Assembly (NCBI RefSeq): GCF_029537735.1
Contig: NZ_JARPUQ010000002.1
Span: 1,108,240-1,172,239 of the forward strand
Origin: Robiginitalea aestuariiviva
Lineage (GTDB): Bacteria > Bacteroidota > Bacteroidia > Flavobacteriales > Flavobacteriaceae
Length of the DNA: 64,000 bases
Reading direction: 5' to 3'
Positions within the stretch are counted from its first letter, which is position 1. Each line of letters starts with the position of its first letter. Shown one piece after another: positions 1 through 8,888 of this stretch. The notes beneath the pieces were generated by a model. It was not told the DNA's origin and made no database searches. It saw nothing but the letters and a program-made list of their open reading frames with translations. Both the position numbers and the translations under genes were made by a program.

Positions 1-153
1 AATACCGGCTTCTTCCATTTTCTTTACCCGTACGTGAACCGTTCCGGCCGAAATCAGGAGCTTTTTCGCGATATCGGTGAAGGGGGTGCGGGTATTGTCG
101 ATCAGCATATCCAGGATCTGGTGATCGATTTCATCTAATTTAACCTTGCCCAT
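1..153 (-). CDS. Lrp/AsnC-family transcriptional regulator, N-terminal part (cut by window start)
   Basis: The 51 visible residues begin MGKVKLDEIDHQILDML and continue into a helix-turn-helix of the Lrp/AsnC type (DIAKKLLISAGTVHVRVKKM). This family binds DNA as oligomers and usually responds to amino acids through a C-terminal RAM domain, which would lie outside the window. The ATG at 153 is preceded by a good -7 box at 171-178. The effector and targets cannot be told from this fragment. Confidence 0.88.
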   Translation of the reverse strand, partial: MGKVKLDEIDHQILDMLIDNTRTPFTDIAKKLLISAGTVHVRVKKMEEAGI

Positions 154-170
154 GTCTATAAGGTTTTAGG

Positions 171-178
171 CAAAAATA
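171..178 (-). promoter_or_regulatory. -7 box of the Lrp-type gene
   Basis: On the minus strand this reads TATTTTTG, matching the Bacteroidota consensus TAnnTTTG. It lies 17 bases upstream of the ATG at 153, giving a short leader. The match is visible; promoter function is inferred. Confidence 0.55.
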
Positions 179-236
179 CATAATTGCCAAATATTACATA
201 ACAAAAGCCGTGAAATATTGAATATACCGCAAGAAA

Positions 237-1355
237 TCAGGGTTGAACGCCCTGTATGAGGGACAACAGCCCGGAGCGACTGTTAAGAGCTTTTCTGCCC
301 TGCGGAGTTGCAGCATCCAGGGTTTCATGTGCGAATCGGGCCAGGGTAAGCCCCTCTTCCGGCCATTCGGGAATAAAGGCAATCCGACCTGCCTGTAGTG
401 CCTCCCGGTACTGTATGGCCAGGGATGTTCCCCGGGCCAGGGCCGGGTTACAGGCCTCTGCATGCTTCACGAGCAGGTCCACCATCAGTTTCCCGTTTTC
501 CGGAATAGCAGCATACGATTCCAAAGGCACCTTCCTATGCGTACCCTGGCTGATATGGTACAGGGCAGAAACCAGGGCGGCATATACGTAATACCGCGTC
601 TCTTCCCGCTGGTAATCCCCGGGATAATGGCCAGCTTCAAAAAGGAGGGTGGGCGTGCCTGCCATTTGGAACTGGTCGCCTACACAATTGGGGTTAAAGC
701 CATCATCATAACGGCCAATGCCCCCGGGCAGTGCCGGTTTCAGATCGGCCGCCATAGCCGCAATCAGCTGCATGGCCTCCTGGCGCTGGGGCGGCACGGA
801 GCGCCCGGCATCCATAGATGGCGCCAGGAAGGACAGGGTTGCCGGAGTGGCGGTTTCGCCTACATTATAAATGGTACGTTGGTCGTGCAGGTTAAAGCAG
901 AAATGAGGGGCAAAGCCTTCATATTGCTCCCTTAGGATACGACTTTCAGGTTGTGTCTTTTCTTTGGCGTCGCGGTTCAGGTCTATCCCGTTTGCATTTA
1001 CCCGGGTATAGGCCTGCGCCCCGTCCGGGTTCAACTGCGGAATAATTCTTAGGGTCACTGATGCCTCCAGGGCGCTGGCCCGGGCCCCGCCTTTTCCCAG
1101 TTCGTTTATCAAGTCCAGTAGCGCTTTGGTGGTAGTGGCCTCATTACCGTGCATCTGAGACCACATCATAACCCGGGAGGGACCATGACCCCAATCCAGG
1201 ATTGGAATGGGTCTTCCCTGAACGGATTGCCCGCCAATATGCATGCGTATGAAATCCATGTTCTCCAACAATGGGAACACTTTTCCGGGCGGAAGATAAC
1301 GCCCGGTGACCTCACCTTGGCGTATCGATTGGTATACGTGTTTTTCTGGCACCAC
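237..1355 (-). CDS. M14-family zinc carboxypeptidase
   Basis: A 372-residue protein with the M14 zinc-site pattern: HGNE (H69 and E72) for two ligands, NLHDQ for the third, and an acidic LLFEAGHYPGD segment late in the domain as the likely catalytic glutamate. NPDGAQAYTRVNANGIDLNRDA-type spacing is typical of the family. No signal peptide is visible, so a cytoplasmic role in peptide turnover is likely. The chosen start is a GTG at 1355. It is supported by conserved-looking N-terminal sequence, but it lies only 5 bases from a possible -7 box, so the start is uncertain; the next ATG (1259) would cut into the domain. It shares its upstream region with the divergent XRE gene. Confidence 0.88.
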   Translation of the reverse strand: MVPEKHVYQSIRQGEVTGRYLPPGKVFPLLENMDFIRMHIGGQSVQGRPIPILDWGHGPSRVMMWSQMHGNEATTTKALLDLINELGKGGARASALEASVTLRIIPQLNPDGAQAYTRVNANGIDLNRDAKEKTQPESRILREQYEGFAPHFCFNLHDQRTIYNVGETATPATLSFLAPSMDAGRSVPPQRQEAMQLIAAMAADLKPALPGGIGRYDDGFNPNCVGDQFQMAGTPTLLFEAGHYPGDYQREETRYYVYAALVSALYHISQGTHRKVPLESYAAIPENGKLMVDLLVKHAEACNPALARGTSLAIQYREALQAGRIAFIPEWPEEGLTLARFAHETLDAATPQGRKALNSRSGLLSLIQGVQP

Positions 1356-1359
1356 GCCC

Positions 1360-1367
1360 CAAAGTTA
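1360..1367 (-). promoter_or_regulatory. possible -7 box for the M14 gene
   Basis: It reads TAACTTTG on the minus strand, a consensus TAnnTTTG. A transcript from it would begin almost at the GTG at 1355, so the mRNA would be leaderless or the box is a chance match. The first TTACA-N2-TGTAA repeat at 1381-1392 falls in its spacer to the -33 region. Confidence 0.35.
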
Positions 1368-1380
1368 GCAGTCCTTATGG

Positions 1381-1456
1381 TTACATTTGTAAAACAAAAT
1401 GTTACATTTGTATACATTAAAAGAACGCTTATACCGCTTTGTGTTACATGTGTAAA
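1381..1456. promoter_or_regulatory. three phased TTACA-N2-TGTA(A/T) repeats, candidate operator
   Basis: Copies start at 1381 (TTACATTTGTAA), 1402 (TTACATTTGTAT) and 1444 (TTACATGTGTAA). Each is a near-palindrome with a 2-base centre. Spacings are 21 and 42 bases, that is two and four helical turns, so all three face the same side of the DNA. They sit between the divergent M14 and XRE genes. The first two also contain TACATTTG, a perfect TAnnTTTG box, so they could be tandem promoters instead of, or as well as, operator sites. Confidence 0.5.
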
Positions 1457-1596
1457 GGTCGTTTTTATGAATTAACATAGTGTGCTTTACATCAACACTT
1501 TATATTACTTCTTTTAAACTTAAAATAGAGAATAAAAGAAACGTATTATGGCTGTATTAGCCCTTCAATTTTATTTACTTCAGAAAAGGGGTTACC

Positions 1597-1965
1597 ATGG
1601 TAAACAGTGAGGAATTCAAGGGCAGGTTGGAACGTATTTGCGATTATTACGAATTGACTGCCGCTGCCTTTGCAGAGGAAATCGGGGTGCAGCGTTCCAG
1701 TATCTCCCACTTGCTCAGTGGCCGGAACAAACCCAGCCTGGACTTTATCATGAAGGTAATCCAACGCTTCCCCGAGGTGGATTTGTACTGGCTGTTGAAT
1801 GGCAGGGGTACCTTCCCTCCTGCCCCCGCTATACCCCCGGAGGAATCACAAAAAGAAACACCCCCTCCAAACCAGGCCCGTGAGCAGGCGCCGGCAGTAG
1901 AGCGCATCGTTGTTTTTTATGCGGACGGGACCTTCAGGAGTTATAAGCCCGGAGAGTTGTTATAA
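1597..1965 (+). CDS. XRE-type helix-turn-helix regulator
   Basis: 122 residues. An N-terminal Cro/C1-type HTH (about residues 5-65: FAEEIGVQRSSISHLLSGR) is followed by a proline-rich linker (about 70-100) and a short C-terminal strand-rich tail (VERIVVFYADGTFRSYKPGELL). There is no protease-like or ligand-binding domain, so it is probably a small DNA-binding repressor or activator. The 1381-1456 repeats upstream are the natural candidate for its binding site, making autoregulation likely; this is inference. A lipoprotein gene follows 33 bases downstream with its own -7 box. Confidence 0.85.
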   Translation: MVNSEEFKGRLERICDYYELTAAAFAEEIGVQRSSISHLLSGRNKPSLDFIMKVIQRFPEVDLYWLLNGRGTFPPAPAIPPEESQKETPPPNQAREQAPAVERIVVFYADGTFRSYKPGELL

Positions 1966-1986
1966 GTTTTCAGCAAGGTAAAGCCG

Positions 1987-1994
1987 TATATTTG
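1987..1994 (+). promoter_or_regulatory. -7 box of the 123-aa lipoprotein gene
   Basis: TATATTTG, a consensus match. It ends 4 bases before the ATG at 1999, so a transcript from it would be nearly leaderless. Confidence 0.45.
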
Positions 1995-1998
1995 CTTT

Positions 1999-2370
1999 AT
2001 GAAGAAATTGTGTTGGCTGCTGCCCCTTCTGACTCTTTTTTCCTGTTACCAGCCCCAACGGGATTGTCAGGCTTTCCGCAACGGGAATTTTACATTTACG
2101 GCTAACCTGAATGGCGAGGAGGTTACCACCCGCTTTGTGCGTTCAGATTCCCTTGAGGTGTCGCACTATGCGGGAAATGTGGATTCAGCCAGTGTCCGTT
2201 GGATCAATGATTGCGAATACATCCTTACCGACCTGCATCCGGAATCCCGGGCCGAGGCCAAACCCATCCACATGAAAATATTGTCCACCACGGAGAATTC
2301 GTATACATTTGAGTATAAAATAGTAGGGACCCCGGAAGCCTCCAGGGGTACCGCCTTTATTACCGAATAG
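1999..2370 (+). CDS. small exported lipoprotein, unknown function
   Basis: 123 residues. The signal peptide ends in a lipobox-like LFSC with the acceptor cysteine at 16. The mature part is strand-rich and soluble. Similar flavobacterial proteins have, as I recall, sometimes been labelled 'DNA topoisomerase IV', which this sequence does not support. Its stop is 2 bases from the terC-like start, so the two are probably co-transcribed. Confidence 0.8.
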   Translation: MKKLCWLLPLLTLFSCYQPQRDCQAFRNGNFTFTANLNGEEVTTRFVRSDSLEVSHYAGNVDSASVRWINDCEYILTDLHPESRAEAKPIHMKILSTTENSYTFEYKIVGTPEASRGTAFITE

Positions 2371-2372
2371 AC

Positions 2373-3164
2373 ATGTTCGACATCCTGACGAGCCCCGATG
2401 CGTGGATTGCCCTGCTCACATTGACGTTCCTGGAAATTATTCTGGGGATAGACAACATCATCTTTATTTCCATTGCCGCCGGGAAACTGGAGGAGAAACA
2501 ACGCCGGAAGGCCACTAACCTTGGGTTGGCACTGGCCATGGGGATGCGGATCCTGCTGCTGTTCGGGATTACCTGGCTTACCCAGCTCAAAAAACCCCTG
2601 TTCACCCTGGATCAGTCCTGGATGCACGGCTCCATTAGCGGGCAGGCCCTGATCCTTTTTGGGGGCGGGTTGTTCCTGTTGTACAAGAGCACCAAGGAAA
2701 TCCATGAAAAAGTGGAAGATCGGGGGCACGACGAGCGGGAGGTCAAAAAGGCGCAGTCTTCCTCCCTGGTCAATGCCATTATCCAGATCACAGTGATCAA
2801 CATTGTGTTTTCCTTCGATTCCATCCTGACGGCCATCGGGATGACCAATGGCATCTCCCCCAATCCGACGGACGCCCTGGTGCTTATGATCCTTGCGGTT
2901 GTGGTCTCCGTGATCATCATGATGTTGTTCGCTAACCCGGTGGGGAACTTTGTGAACCGTCACCCGTCTATCCAGATCCTGGGATTATCCTTCCTGATCC
3001 TGATTGGCTTTATGCTGATTGCCGAGGCGGCCCACTTGTCTCACCTGGTGGTCTTCGACAATGAGATTGGAAGTATCCCCAAGGGATACCTCTACTTCGC
3101 CATCGCCTTCTCCCTGATGGTGGAATTCCTGGACCTGCGACGGCTGAATAACACTAAAAAGTAA
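2373..3164 (+). CDS. TerC-family integral membrane protein
   Basis: 263 residues with about seven hydrophobic segments and the TerC signature acidic residues inside membrane helices: EIILGIDNIIFISI near the N-terminus and VFSFDSILTAIGM mid-protein. TerC/Alx-type proteins are linked to metal (Mn) efflux, often at the time of protein export; tellurite resistance is the historical name. Here it follows a lipoprotein gene by 2 bases and ends convergent with a desaturase-type gene. A charged cytoplasmic loop (about residues 105-130) separates two helix groups. Substrate is not deducible from sequence. Confidence 0.88.
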   Translation: MFDILTSPDAWIALLTLTFLEIILGIDNIIFISIAAGKLEEKQRRKATNLGLALAMGMRILLLFGITWLTQLKKPLFTLDQSWMHGSISGQALILFGGGLFLLYKSTKEIHEKVEDRGHDEREVKKAQSSSLVNAIIQITVINIVFSFDSILTAIGMTNGISPNPTDALVLMILAVVVSVIIMMLFANPVGNFVNRHPSIQILGLSFLILIGFMLIAEAAHLSHLVVFDNEIGSIPKGYLYFAIAFSLMVEFLDLRRLNNTKK

Positions 3165-3194
3165 GGGCTAACCCCCTGCCTGGGTAAGGCAGGA

Positions 3195-4127
3195 TCAGGC
3201 CTTGGCCGATTCCTTCAAGAGGGCCTGCTGCTGGCGTACGGTCAGGGTGCTGCGGTCAGGGCTCCATCCCGGAGGCCCGAAAACATACATAAAGGCCTCC
3301 CGCATGGTTTTGGCAGTCCGCACATCTGCCCAGATATCCTTGAATTCGTGGGTCAGGATCACCAGGGGGTTGTAGGAATTGGGCGCATGTACCACCCCAT
3401 AGCGGATGTCGATAGATTCGTCCAGGGGCTGCCAGGTACCGAACACCCGATCGAAGATATTGAGGATACCCCCGTGATTTTTGTCCATATACTCCAGGTT
3501 CTGGGCGTGGTGGACCTGGTGCATGGTATGGGTGTTGATCCACTTTTCGAAAATCCCCAGCTTACCGGCGTACACGGTATGCAACTGGAACTGCCACAGG
3601 GCTTCTATTCCCAAACACACCAGCACCATTTCTGGCGGGAAACCGACAGCCGGCATCCATGCATAGAACAACGGCTTGTAAAGCAGGGTAAACCAACCGT
3701 TTCGGACGGCGGTGCCCAGGTTGAAGTTTTCGGAAGAATGATGAACGATATGCGCTGCCCAAAGGATGCGGATTTCGTGGTTGGCCCGGTGAAACCAGTA
3801 ATAGGTAAAATCATCTGCCAGCATACATAGCGGCCAGATGTACCACGCATAGCCAAAGGCTTCGTACCCCAATACATTGGTGCGCACCCCACTTTGGGGA
3901 TCCAAGGGGTTGAAGAATTCAAATACCCCCTCGAACAGGGCCAGGGAAACCAAGATTTTGAGGGAAGCCCCTATAATGGCCGATCCCACCCCCATAAAAC
4001 CGCTGGCGAATAAATCTTTCCAGTGGTAGATATGGTGGTCTCCCTTGGTTTTGCTGTAGGCGAGTTCTAGAATGATGAAGGCTATGAAACAGGGAACCCC
4101 GTAGACAAGTGGATCTGCGAAGTTCAT
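3195..4127 (-). CDS. sterol desaturase / fatty acid hydroxylase superfamily membrane enzyme
   Basis: 310 residues with several membrane helices and the di-iron histidine clusters of the superfamily: WFHRANHEIRILWAAHIVHH, then HTMHQVHHAQNLEYMDKNHGG. These place it among oxygen-dependent hydroxylases/desaturases of lipids or carotenoids. In Bacteroidota some members hydroxylate fatty acyl chains of aminolipids, but the substrate here is unknown. It is a single gene on the minus strand, convergent with terC and downstream of parC after a weak hairpin. Confidence 0.85.
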   Translation of the reverse strand: MNFADPLVYGVPCFIAFIILELAYSKTKGDHHIYHWKDLFASGFMGVGSAIIGASLKILVSLALFEGVFEFFNPLDPQSGVRTNVLGYEAFGYAWYIWPLCMLADDFTYYWFHRANHEIRILWAAHIVHHSSENFNLGTAVRNGWFTLLYKPLFYAWMPAVGFPPEMVLVCLGIEALWQFQLHTVYAGKLGIFEKWINTHTMHQVHHAQNLEYMDKNHGGILNIFDRVFGTWQPLDESIDIRYGVVHAPNSYNPLVILTHEFKDIWADVRTAKTMREAFMYVFGPPGWSPDRSTLTVRQQQALLKESAKA

Positions 4128-4209
4128 TGGGGGAAATTTTGCATGAAGATTTTTTCAGGGTGCAGTATACGATCCTTTTTGGACAATTAAAAGTTTCCTC
4201 TTGTTTTAA

Positions 4210-4226
4210 AGTGTAAACGTAACACT
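4210..4226 (-). terminator. weak hairpin after parC
   Basis: AGTGT and ACACT arms with a 7-base loop lie 3 bases past the parC stop. On the minus strand they are followed by TTAAAA rather than a strong U-run. It is possibly an inefficient terminator. Confidence 0.35.
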
Positions 4227-4228
4227 CA

Positions 4229-6886
4229 TTATTCAAAAAGCTTCCCTTGTCCCTCCTCATCAGGACCGGACTTCTTTTTTGGATCAGGGTTTTCACTTTC
4301 TGACAGGGCCACATCCTCCTCGTCTACCACTTCCATTTCCGAAGCCTGTAATTTTTTCGGCGGCTCATACGGCAGCGGATCCAGGGTATTTATTTCCAAA
4401 ACCTTTTCCCGAGTTAACTGGTTGCCCATGGCGGAAATTCCTTTTACGGCAATAAATTCTTCCAGGTTCACCTCCAGGTTGGGTTTGCGTTCCTGCCCGC
4501 GTTTTTTGGCAAAGACCACTTCGGCTATGGGGCGGTAGTCCGTAAAGACGCGCTCCAGATAGGATTTCGGGTGGTCTGTAATAATATGTTCTTCCCGATC
4601 CGGTTGCTCTACCAAAAACCGTTTTACGTAAAACAATTCCTTGCTGCCTTCCCAGTAGATCACCGAAAGGGGTTTGTCAGGATCCCATTTTTCCAGCACA
4701 ATCATGTTGTCGTCAAAGTGCATGTTCAGGTCCGGGATTACCGTTTTCAGGTTCCCCTTTTGGTTGATGATCAGCAAGCGGTCTTCTGCTGTAAACTCTC
4801 CAAGGAGTTCCCCCCGGTCGTCCACATTCAGGCGCAACACGGTTTCGTCGAACCATATCTTCCGCGGTTTGAGGGTAGACAGCCCCTTCTCCTTCAGCTC
4901 AATACGCTTAACGGCGTATTTGGTGACCAGGTTGCCCTTGGCATTACGGCCTTTGATCAGGACATCGGCAAAATCCAGGTCCCATTTTAGTTTTTTGATG
5001 CTGCCGGCCTGCCGCAGGAGCACTGTGACGATTTCGGCCTCCCCATTAGGGTTGGCCGTAAAGTACAAGACCTGGGAACTTGCCTTGTCACCCGTCAGGC
5101 TATAGAGTTTATCACGGGTAATAGAGGTCACATTAAAGCGCTTAACGTAGGTGGCCCCGCCCCGCCCCTCTTTATAGATCATGTTGTAGGTGGTGCGCTT
5201 ATCTTTTTTCTTGAATACGGCAACGTGTATGATGTTCTTCCCGATAAAGATCTTACTGTCTACCTTGGTCACCATCATTTCGCCAGCCTCGGTAAAGACT
5301 ATAATATCATCAATATCGCTGCAATCTGTTACGTATTCGTCCCGCTTGAGGCTAGTACCCACAAAGCCTTCCTCCCGGTTCACATACAGCTTGGTATTGC
5401 GGATGACCACCTTGGTGGCCTCGATATCGTCAAATACCCGGATTTCGGATTTTCGCTCCCGCCCCTTGCCATATTTCTTTTTGAGTTCCTTAAAATAGGA
5501 AATAGCGTAGTCGGTCAGGTGGGCCAGGTGGTGCTTGGTTTCGGCAATGCGGGCCTCCAGGTTGTCCAGATGCTCCTGGGCTTTGTCCAGGTCAAAACGG
5601 GAAATCCGTTTGATCCGGATTTCGGTAAGGCGTACAATGTCTTCCTCGGTAACCTCCCGCTTCAGATGGTTCGTATGCGGGGCCAGGCCTTTGGCAATAG
5701 CCTTGAGCACCCCGTCCCAGGTTTTTTCCTCCTCGATGTCGCGGTAGATGCGCTCTTCAATAAAGATACGCTCCAGGGAGGCAAAATGCCATTGCTCTTC
5801 CAGTTCCCCCAGCTGGATCTCCAGCTCTTCCCGCAGCATATCGACCGTGTGCTCCGTGGAGCGTTCCAGCATCTCCGTCACCCCCATAAAGATGGGTTTA
5901 TTGTCCTCGATGATGCATCCCAGGGGGGAAATTGAGGTCTCACAGGCCGTGAAGGCGTACAGGGCATCGATGGTTTTATCCGGAGAAATCCCGGAAGGAA
6001 GGTGCACCAAAATCTCGACTTCGGCAGCGGTATTGTCCTCAATGCGTTTAATCTTGATCTTCCCCTTGTCGTTGGCTTTCAGGATGGAATCGATCAGGGA
6101 AGAGGTATTGGTCCCAAAGGGGATTTCCGTAATGACCAGGGTATTCTTGTCCCGCTGGGAAATCCGCGCCCGGGTGCGCACCTTGCCACCCCTGAGGCCG
6201 TCGTTGTAATTGGTAACGTCGATAATCCCGCCTGTGGGAAAGTCCGGGACCAGCGTAAAACGCTTGCCCTGCAGGTGCTTCACGGAGGCATCGATGAGTT
6301 CGTTGAAGTTGTGGGGCAGGATTTTGGTAGAAAGGCCCACCGCGATGCCTTCGGCCCCCTGGGCCAGCAGTAACGGGAATTTTACCGGGAGGTTTACCGG
6401 TTCCTTTTTACGCCCGTCGTAACTGAGCTGCCACTCTGTAATCTTCGGGCTGAAGACCACATCCAGGGCAAACTTGGAGAGGCGTGCTTCTATATAACGC
6501 GGTGCAGCGGCCCCGTCTCCGGTCAGGATATTCCCCCAGTTTCCCTGGGTATCGATCAGCAGTTCCTTTTGCCCCAGCTGTACCATGGCGTCGGCAATAC
6601 TGGCATCGCCGTGGGGGTGGTACTGCATGGTATGCCCCACCACATTGGCCACCTTGTTGTAGCGGCCGTCATCCATTTCCTTCAGGGCGTGCATAATCCG
6701 GCGTTGCACCGGCTTTAATCCGTCTTCGATAGCAGGTACCGCACGCTCCAGGATCACATAGGAGGCGTAATCCAGGAACCAGTCTTTGTACATGCCCGTT
6801 ACCCGAGTAAGGGCATCCTGGTCATGCTCCTGCTCCTCAGGCATCCCCTGTCCCGCTTCGTTTACAGCTTCGTTCTCGTCTTCCAT
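4229..6886 (-). CDS. parC: DNA topoisomerase IV subunit A
   Basis: 885 residues. The DNA breakage-reunion domain carries the catalytic tyrosine in APRYIEARLS (Y131). A coiled coil (about 430-490) and a C-terminal beta-pinwheel-like DNA-wrapping region follow. No canonical GyrA box (QRRGGKG) is seen, which favours ParC over GyrA. The end is an acidic/lysine tail. It decatenates daughter chromosomes together with ParE, whose gene lies 19 bases upstream on the same strand. The start at 6886 gives an acidic N-terminus (MEDENEAVNEA), normal for flavobacterial homologues as I recall. Confidence 0.93.
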   Translation of the reverse strand: MEDENEAVNEAGQGMPEEQEHDQDALTRVTGMYKDWFLDYASYVILERAVPAIEDGLKPVQRRIMHALKEMDDGRYNKVANVVGHTMQYHPHGDASIADAMVQLGQKELLIDTQGNWGNILTGDGAAAPRYIEARLSKFALDVVFSPKITEWQLSYDGRKKEPVNLPVKFPLLLAQGAEGIAVGLSTKILPHNFNELIDASVKHLQGKRFTLVPDFPTGGIIDVTNYNDGLRGGKVRTRARISQRDKNTLVITEIPFGTNTSSLIDSILKANDKGKIKIKRIEDNTAAEVEILVHLPSGISPDKTIDALYAFTACETSISPLGCIIEDNKPIFMGVTEMLERSTEHTVDMLREELEIQLGELEEQWHFASLERIFIEERIYRDIEEEKTWDGVLKAIAKGLAPHTNHLKREVTEEDIVRLTEIRIKRISRFDLDKAQEHLDNLEARIAETKHHLAHLTDYAISYFKELKKKYGKGRERKSEIRVFDDIEATKVVIRNTKLYVNREEGFVGTSLKRDEYVTDCSDIDDIIVFTEAGEMMVTKVDSKIFIGKNIIHVAVFKKKDKRTTYNMIYKEGRGGATYVKRFNVTSITRDKLYSLTGDKASSQVLYFTANPNGEAEIVTVLLRQAGSIKKLKWDLDFADVLIKGRNAKGNLVTKYAVKRIELKEKGLSTLKPRKIWFDETVLRLNVDDRGELLGEFTAEDRLLIINQKGNLKTVIPDLNMHFDDNMIVLEKWDPDKPLSVIYWEGSKELFYVKRFLVEQPDREEHIITDHPKSYLERVFTDYRPIAEVVFAKKRGQERKPNLEVNLEEFIAVKGISAMGNQLTREKVLEINTLDPLPYEPPKKLQASEMEVVDEEDVALSESENPDPKKKSGPDEEGQGKLFE

Positions 6887-6905
6887 GCGCAGCGCGTACT
6901 AGGCT

Positions 6906-8765
6906 TTATAAGGTGTTTTCCTCCAGGAGGTCCACTTCTACTTTTAGGTTTTCGATGATAAATTCCTGCCGGTCGGGGGTGTTTTTGCCCATGTAGAACT
7001 TCAGGAGTTCTTCAATGGACATGGCCTTGTCCAGCATCACCGGCTCCAGGCGGATGTCGTCCCCTATAAAATGTTGGAATTCATCCGGGGAAATTTCCCC
7101 AAGGCCCTTGAATCGGGTAATTTCTGGTTTGCCCTTCAGGGTGCCGATGGCGGCCTTCTTTTCCTCTTCGCTATAGCAATAGATGGTCTGCCGTTTGTCC
7201 CGCACCCGGAAAAGCGGGGTCTGCAGGATGTAGAGGTGTCCCTCTTTAATCAGTTCCGGGAAAAACTGCAGGAAAAAGGTAATCAGCAGCAGCCGGATGT
7301 GCATCCCGTCCACATCCGCATCCGTGGCAATCACGATGTTGTTGTAGCGCAGGTCCTCCATGGAATCCTCAATGTTGAGGGCGGCCTGCAAAAGGTTGAA
7401 TTCCTCGTTTTCGTAAACGATTTTCTTGGACATCCCATAGGAATTCAGGGGCTTCCCCCTCAGGCTGAAGACGGCCTGGGTATTGACATCCCTGGATTTG
7501 GTAATGGACCCTGAGGCGGAATCCCCCTCGGTAATGAAAAGGGTGGACTCCAGGCGCCTGTCCTGTTTCATATCGCCCAGGTGGATCCGGCAATCCCGCA
7601 ATTTCTTGTTGTGGAGGCTGGCCTTCTTGGCGCGTTCCCGGGCCAGTTTCCGGATCCCGGACAGCTCTTTGCGCTCCTTTTCGGCCTGGATGATCTTGCG
7701 CTGGATCTTTTCGGCCACCTCGGGGTTCTTGTGCAGGTAGTTATCCAACTCCCGCCCCACAAAATCATTGATGTAGGTCCGCACGGTGGGCAAGTCCCCG
7801 CCCATGTCCGTAGAACCCAGCTTGGTCTTGGTCTGGCTTTCGAAAACCGGCTCCATTACCTTAATGGAAATGGCGGCTATTACAGACTTGCGTACATCGG
7901 AGGCATCGTAGTTCTTCCCGTAATAATCCCGGATGGTCTTCACCAGGGCTTCCCGGAAAGCCGCCTGGTGCGTCCCTCCCTGGGTGGTGTGCTGGCCGTT
8001 TACAAAGGAGTGGTATTCCTCGCTGTATTGAGTTTTGCTGTGGGTCAGGGCCACTTCAATGTCGTCTCCCTTCAGGTGGATGATGGGATAGAGCATGTCT
8101 TCCGCATTGGTGTAATCTTCCAGCAAATCCCGAAGGCCATTTTCGGAATAGTACTTCTCCCCGTTGAACACGATGGTCAGCCCCGGGTTCAGATATACGT
8201 AGTTGCGCAGCATGCGCTCCACGTATTCGTTCCGGTAGCGGTATTTCTTAAAGATGGATTCGTCCGGGGTAAAGACTACCTTGGTGCCCCGTTTGCGCGA
8301 AGTTTCCTCCAGGAATTCCTCGTTGGTCAGGTCCCCCGCGCTGAATTCCGCCGCCCGGGACTGGCCATCCCGCGTGGATTCCACCCTGAAGTAGGCAGAA
8401 AGGGCATTGACCGCCTTGGTACCCACCCCGTTCAGGCCCACTGATTTCTTGAAGGCACGGGTATCGTACTTCCCTCCCGTGTTCATCTTGGAGACCACGT
8501 CTACCACTTTGCCCAGCGGGATTCCGCGGCCGTAGTCCCGGACGCTGACCCGGTCTTCCTTGATGGCGATTTCGATGGTTTTCCCGGCCCCCATCACGAA
8601 TTCATCGATACAGTTGTCGATTACTTCCTTCAGGAGGATGTAAATGCCGTCGTCTGCCGAAGAACCGTCCCCGAGCTTTCCGATATACATCCCGGGACGC
8701 ATACGGATATGCTCCTTCCAGTCCAGGGACCGGATATTATCCTCGGTGTATTGGGATTGTGCCAT
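6906..8765 (-). CDS. parE: DNA topoisomerase IV subunit B
   Basis: 619 residues, the ATPase partner of ParC. GHKL motifs are visible: [17 protein letters not shown] and [14 protein letters not shown]. The TOPRIM magnesium-binding motifs [11 protein letters not shown] and [10 protein letters not shown] follow, and the C-terminus is of standard length. The insertion typical of gram-negative GyrB is absent. The first gene of the parE-parC operon. Its ATG lies in one arm of an inverted repeat (8762-8801), which may matter for expression. Confidence 0.94.
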   Translation of the reverse strand: MAQSQYTEDNIRSLDWKEHIRMRPGMYIGKLGDGSSADDGIYILLKEVIDNCIDEFVMGAGKTIEIAIKEDRVSVRDYGRGIPLGKVVDVVSKMNTGGKYDTRAFKKSVGLNGVGTKAVNALSAYFRVESTRDGQSRAAEFSAGDLTNEEFLEETSRKRGTKVVFTPDESIFKKYRYRNEYVERMLRNYVYLNPGLTIVFNGEKYYSENGLRDLLEDYTNAEDMLYPIIHLKGDDIEVALTHSKTQYSEEYHSFVNGQHTTQGGTHQAAFREALVKTIRDYYGKNYDASDVRKSVIAAISIKVMEPVFESQTKTKLGSTDMGGDLPTVRTYINDFVGRELDNYLHKNPEVAEKIQRKIIQAEKERKELSGIRKLARERAKKASLHNKKLRDCRIHLGDMKQDRRLESTLFITEGDSASGSITKSRDVNTQAVFSLRGKPLNSYGMSKKIVYENEEFNLLQAALNIEDSMEDLRYNNIVIATDADVDGMHIRLLLITFFLQFFPELIKEGHLYILQTPLFRVRDKRQTIYCYSEEEKKAAIGTLKGKPEITRFKGLGEISPDEFQHFIGDDIRLEPVMLDKAMSIEELLKFYMGKNTPDRQEFIIENLKVEVDLLEENTL

Positions 8766-8801
8766 AATCTGGGGGTTTGACCCGCTAATATAGGATTATG
8801 G
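8762..8801. repeat. nested inverted repeat over the parE start
   Basis: Arms CCATAATC (8762-8769) and GATTATGG (8794-8801) are perfect complements, and an inner GGGT-TTG-ACCC hairpin lies between them. The parE start codon (8763-8765) is in the outer arm. As RNA this would hide the start codon; as DNA it could be a dimer-binding site. Function is inferred only. Confidence 0.45.
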
Positions 8802-8888
8802 GGACGAAATCAAAATCCGCCTGCCTTAAAGTAATTAACAATAAGGGGAACGGTTGTTGATTACCGGGGGTGGCAAGTGCCGGGCGGC

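Noticed and set aside
1999-2370. Calling the small lipoprotein a topoisomerase IV component
   Set aside because: It is a 123-residue lipoprotein with a lipobox; the true parE-parC pair is at 4229-8765.
3174-3191. CTGCC-loop-GGCAG hairpin between terC and the desaturase gene
   Set aside because: Only 5 bp and no U-run on either side, so I do not call it a terminator.
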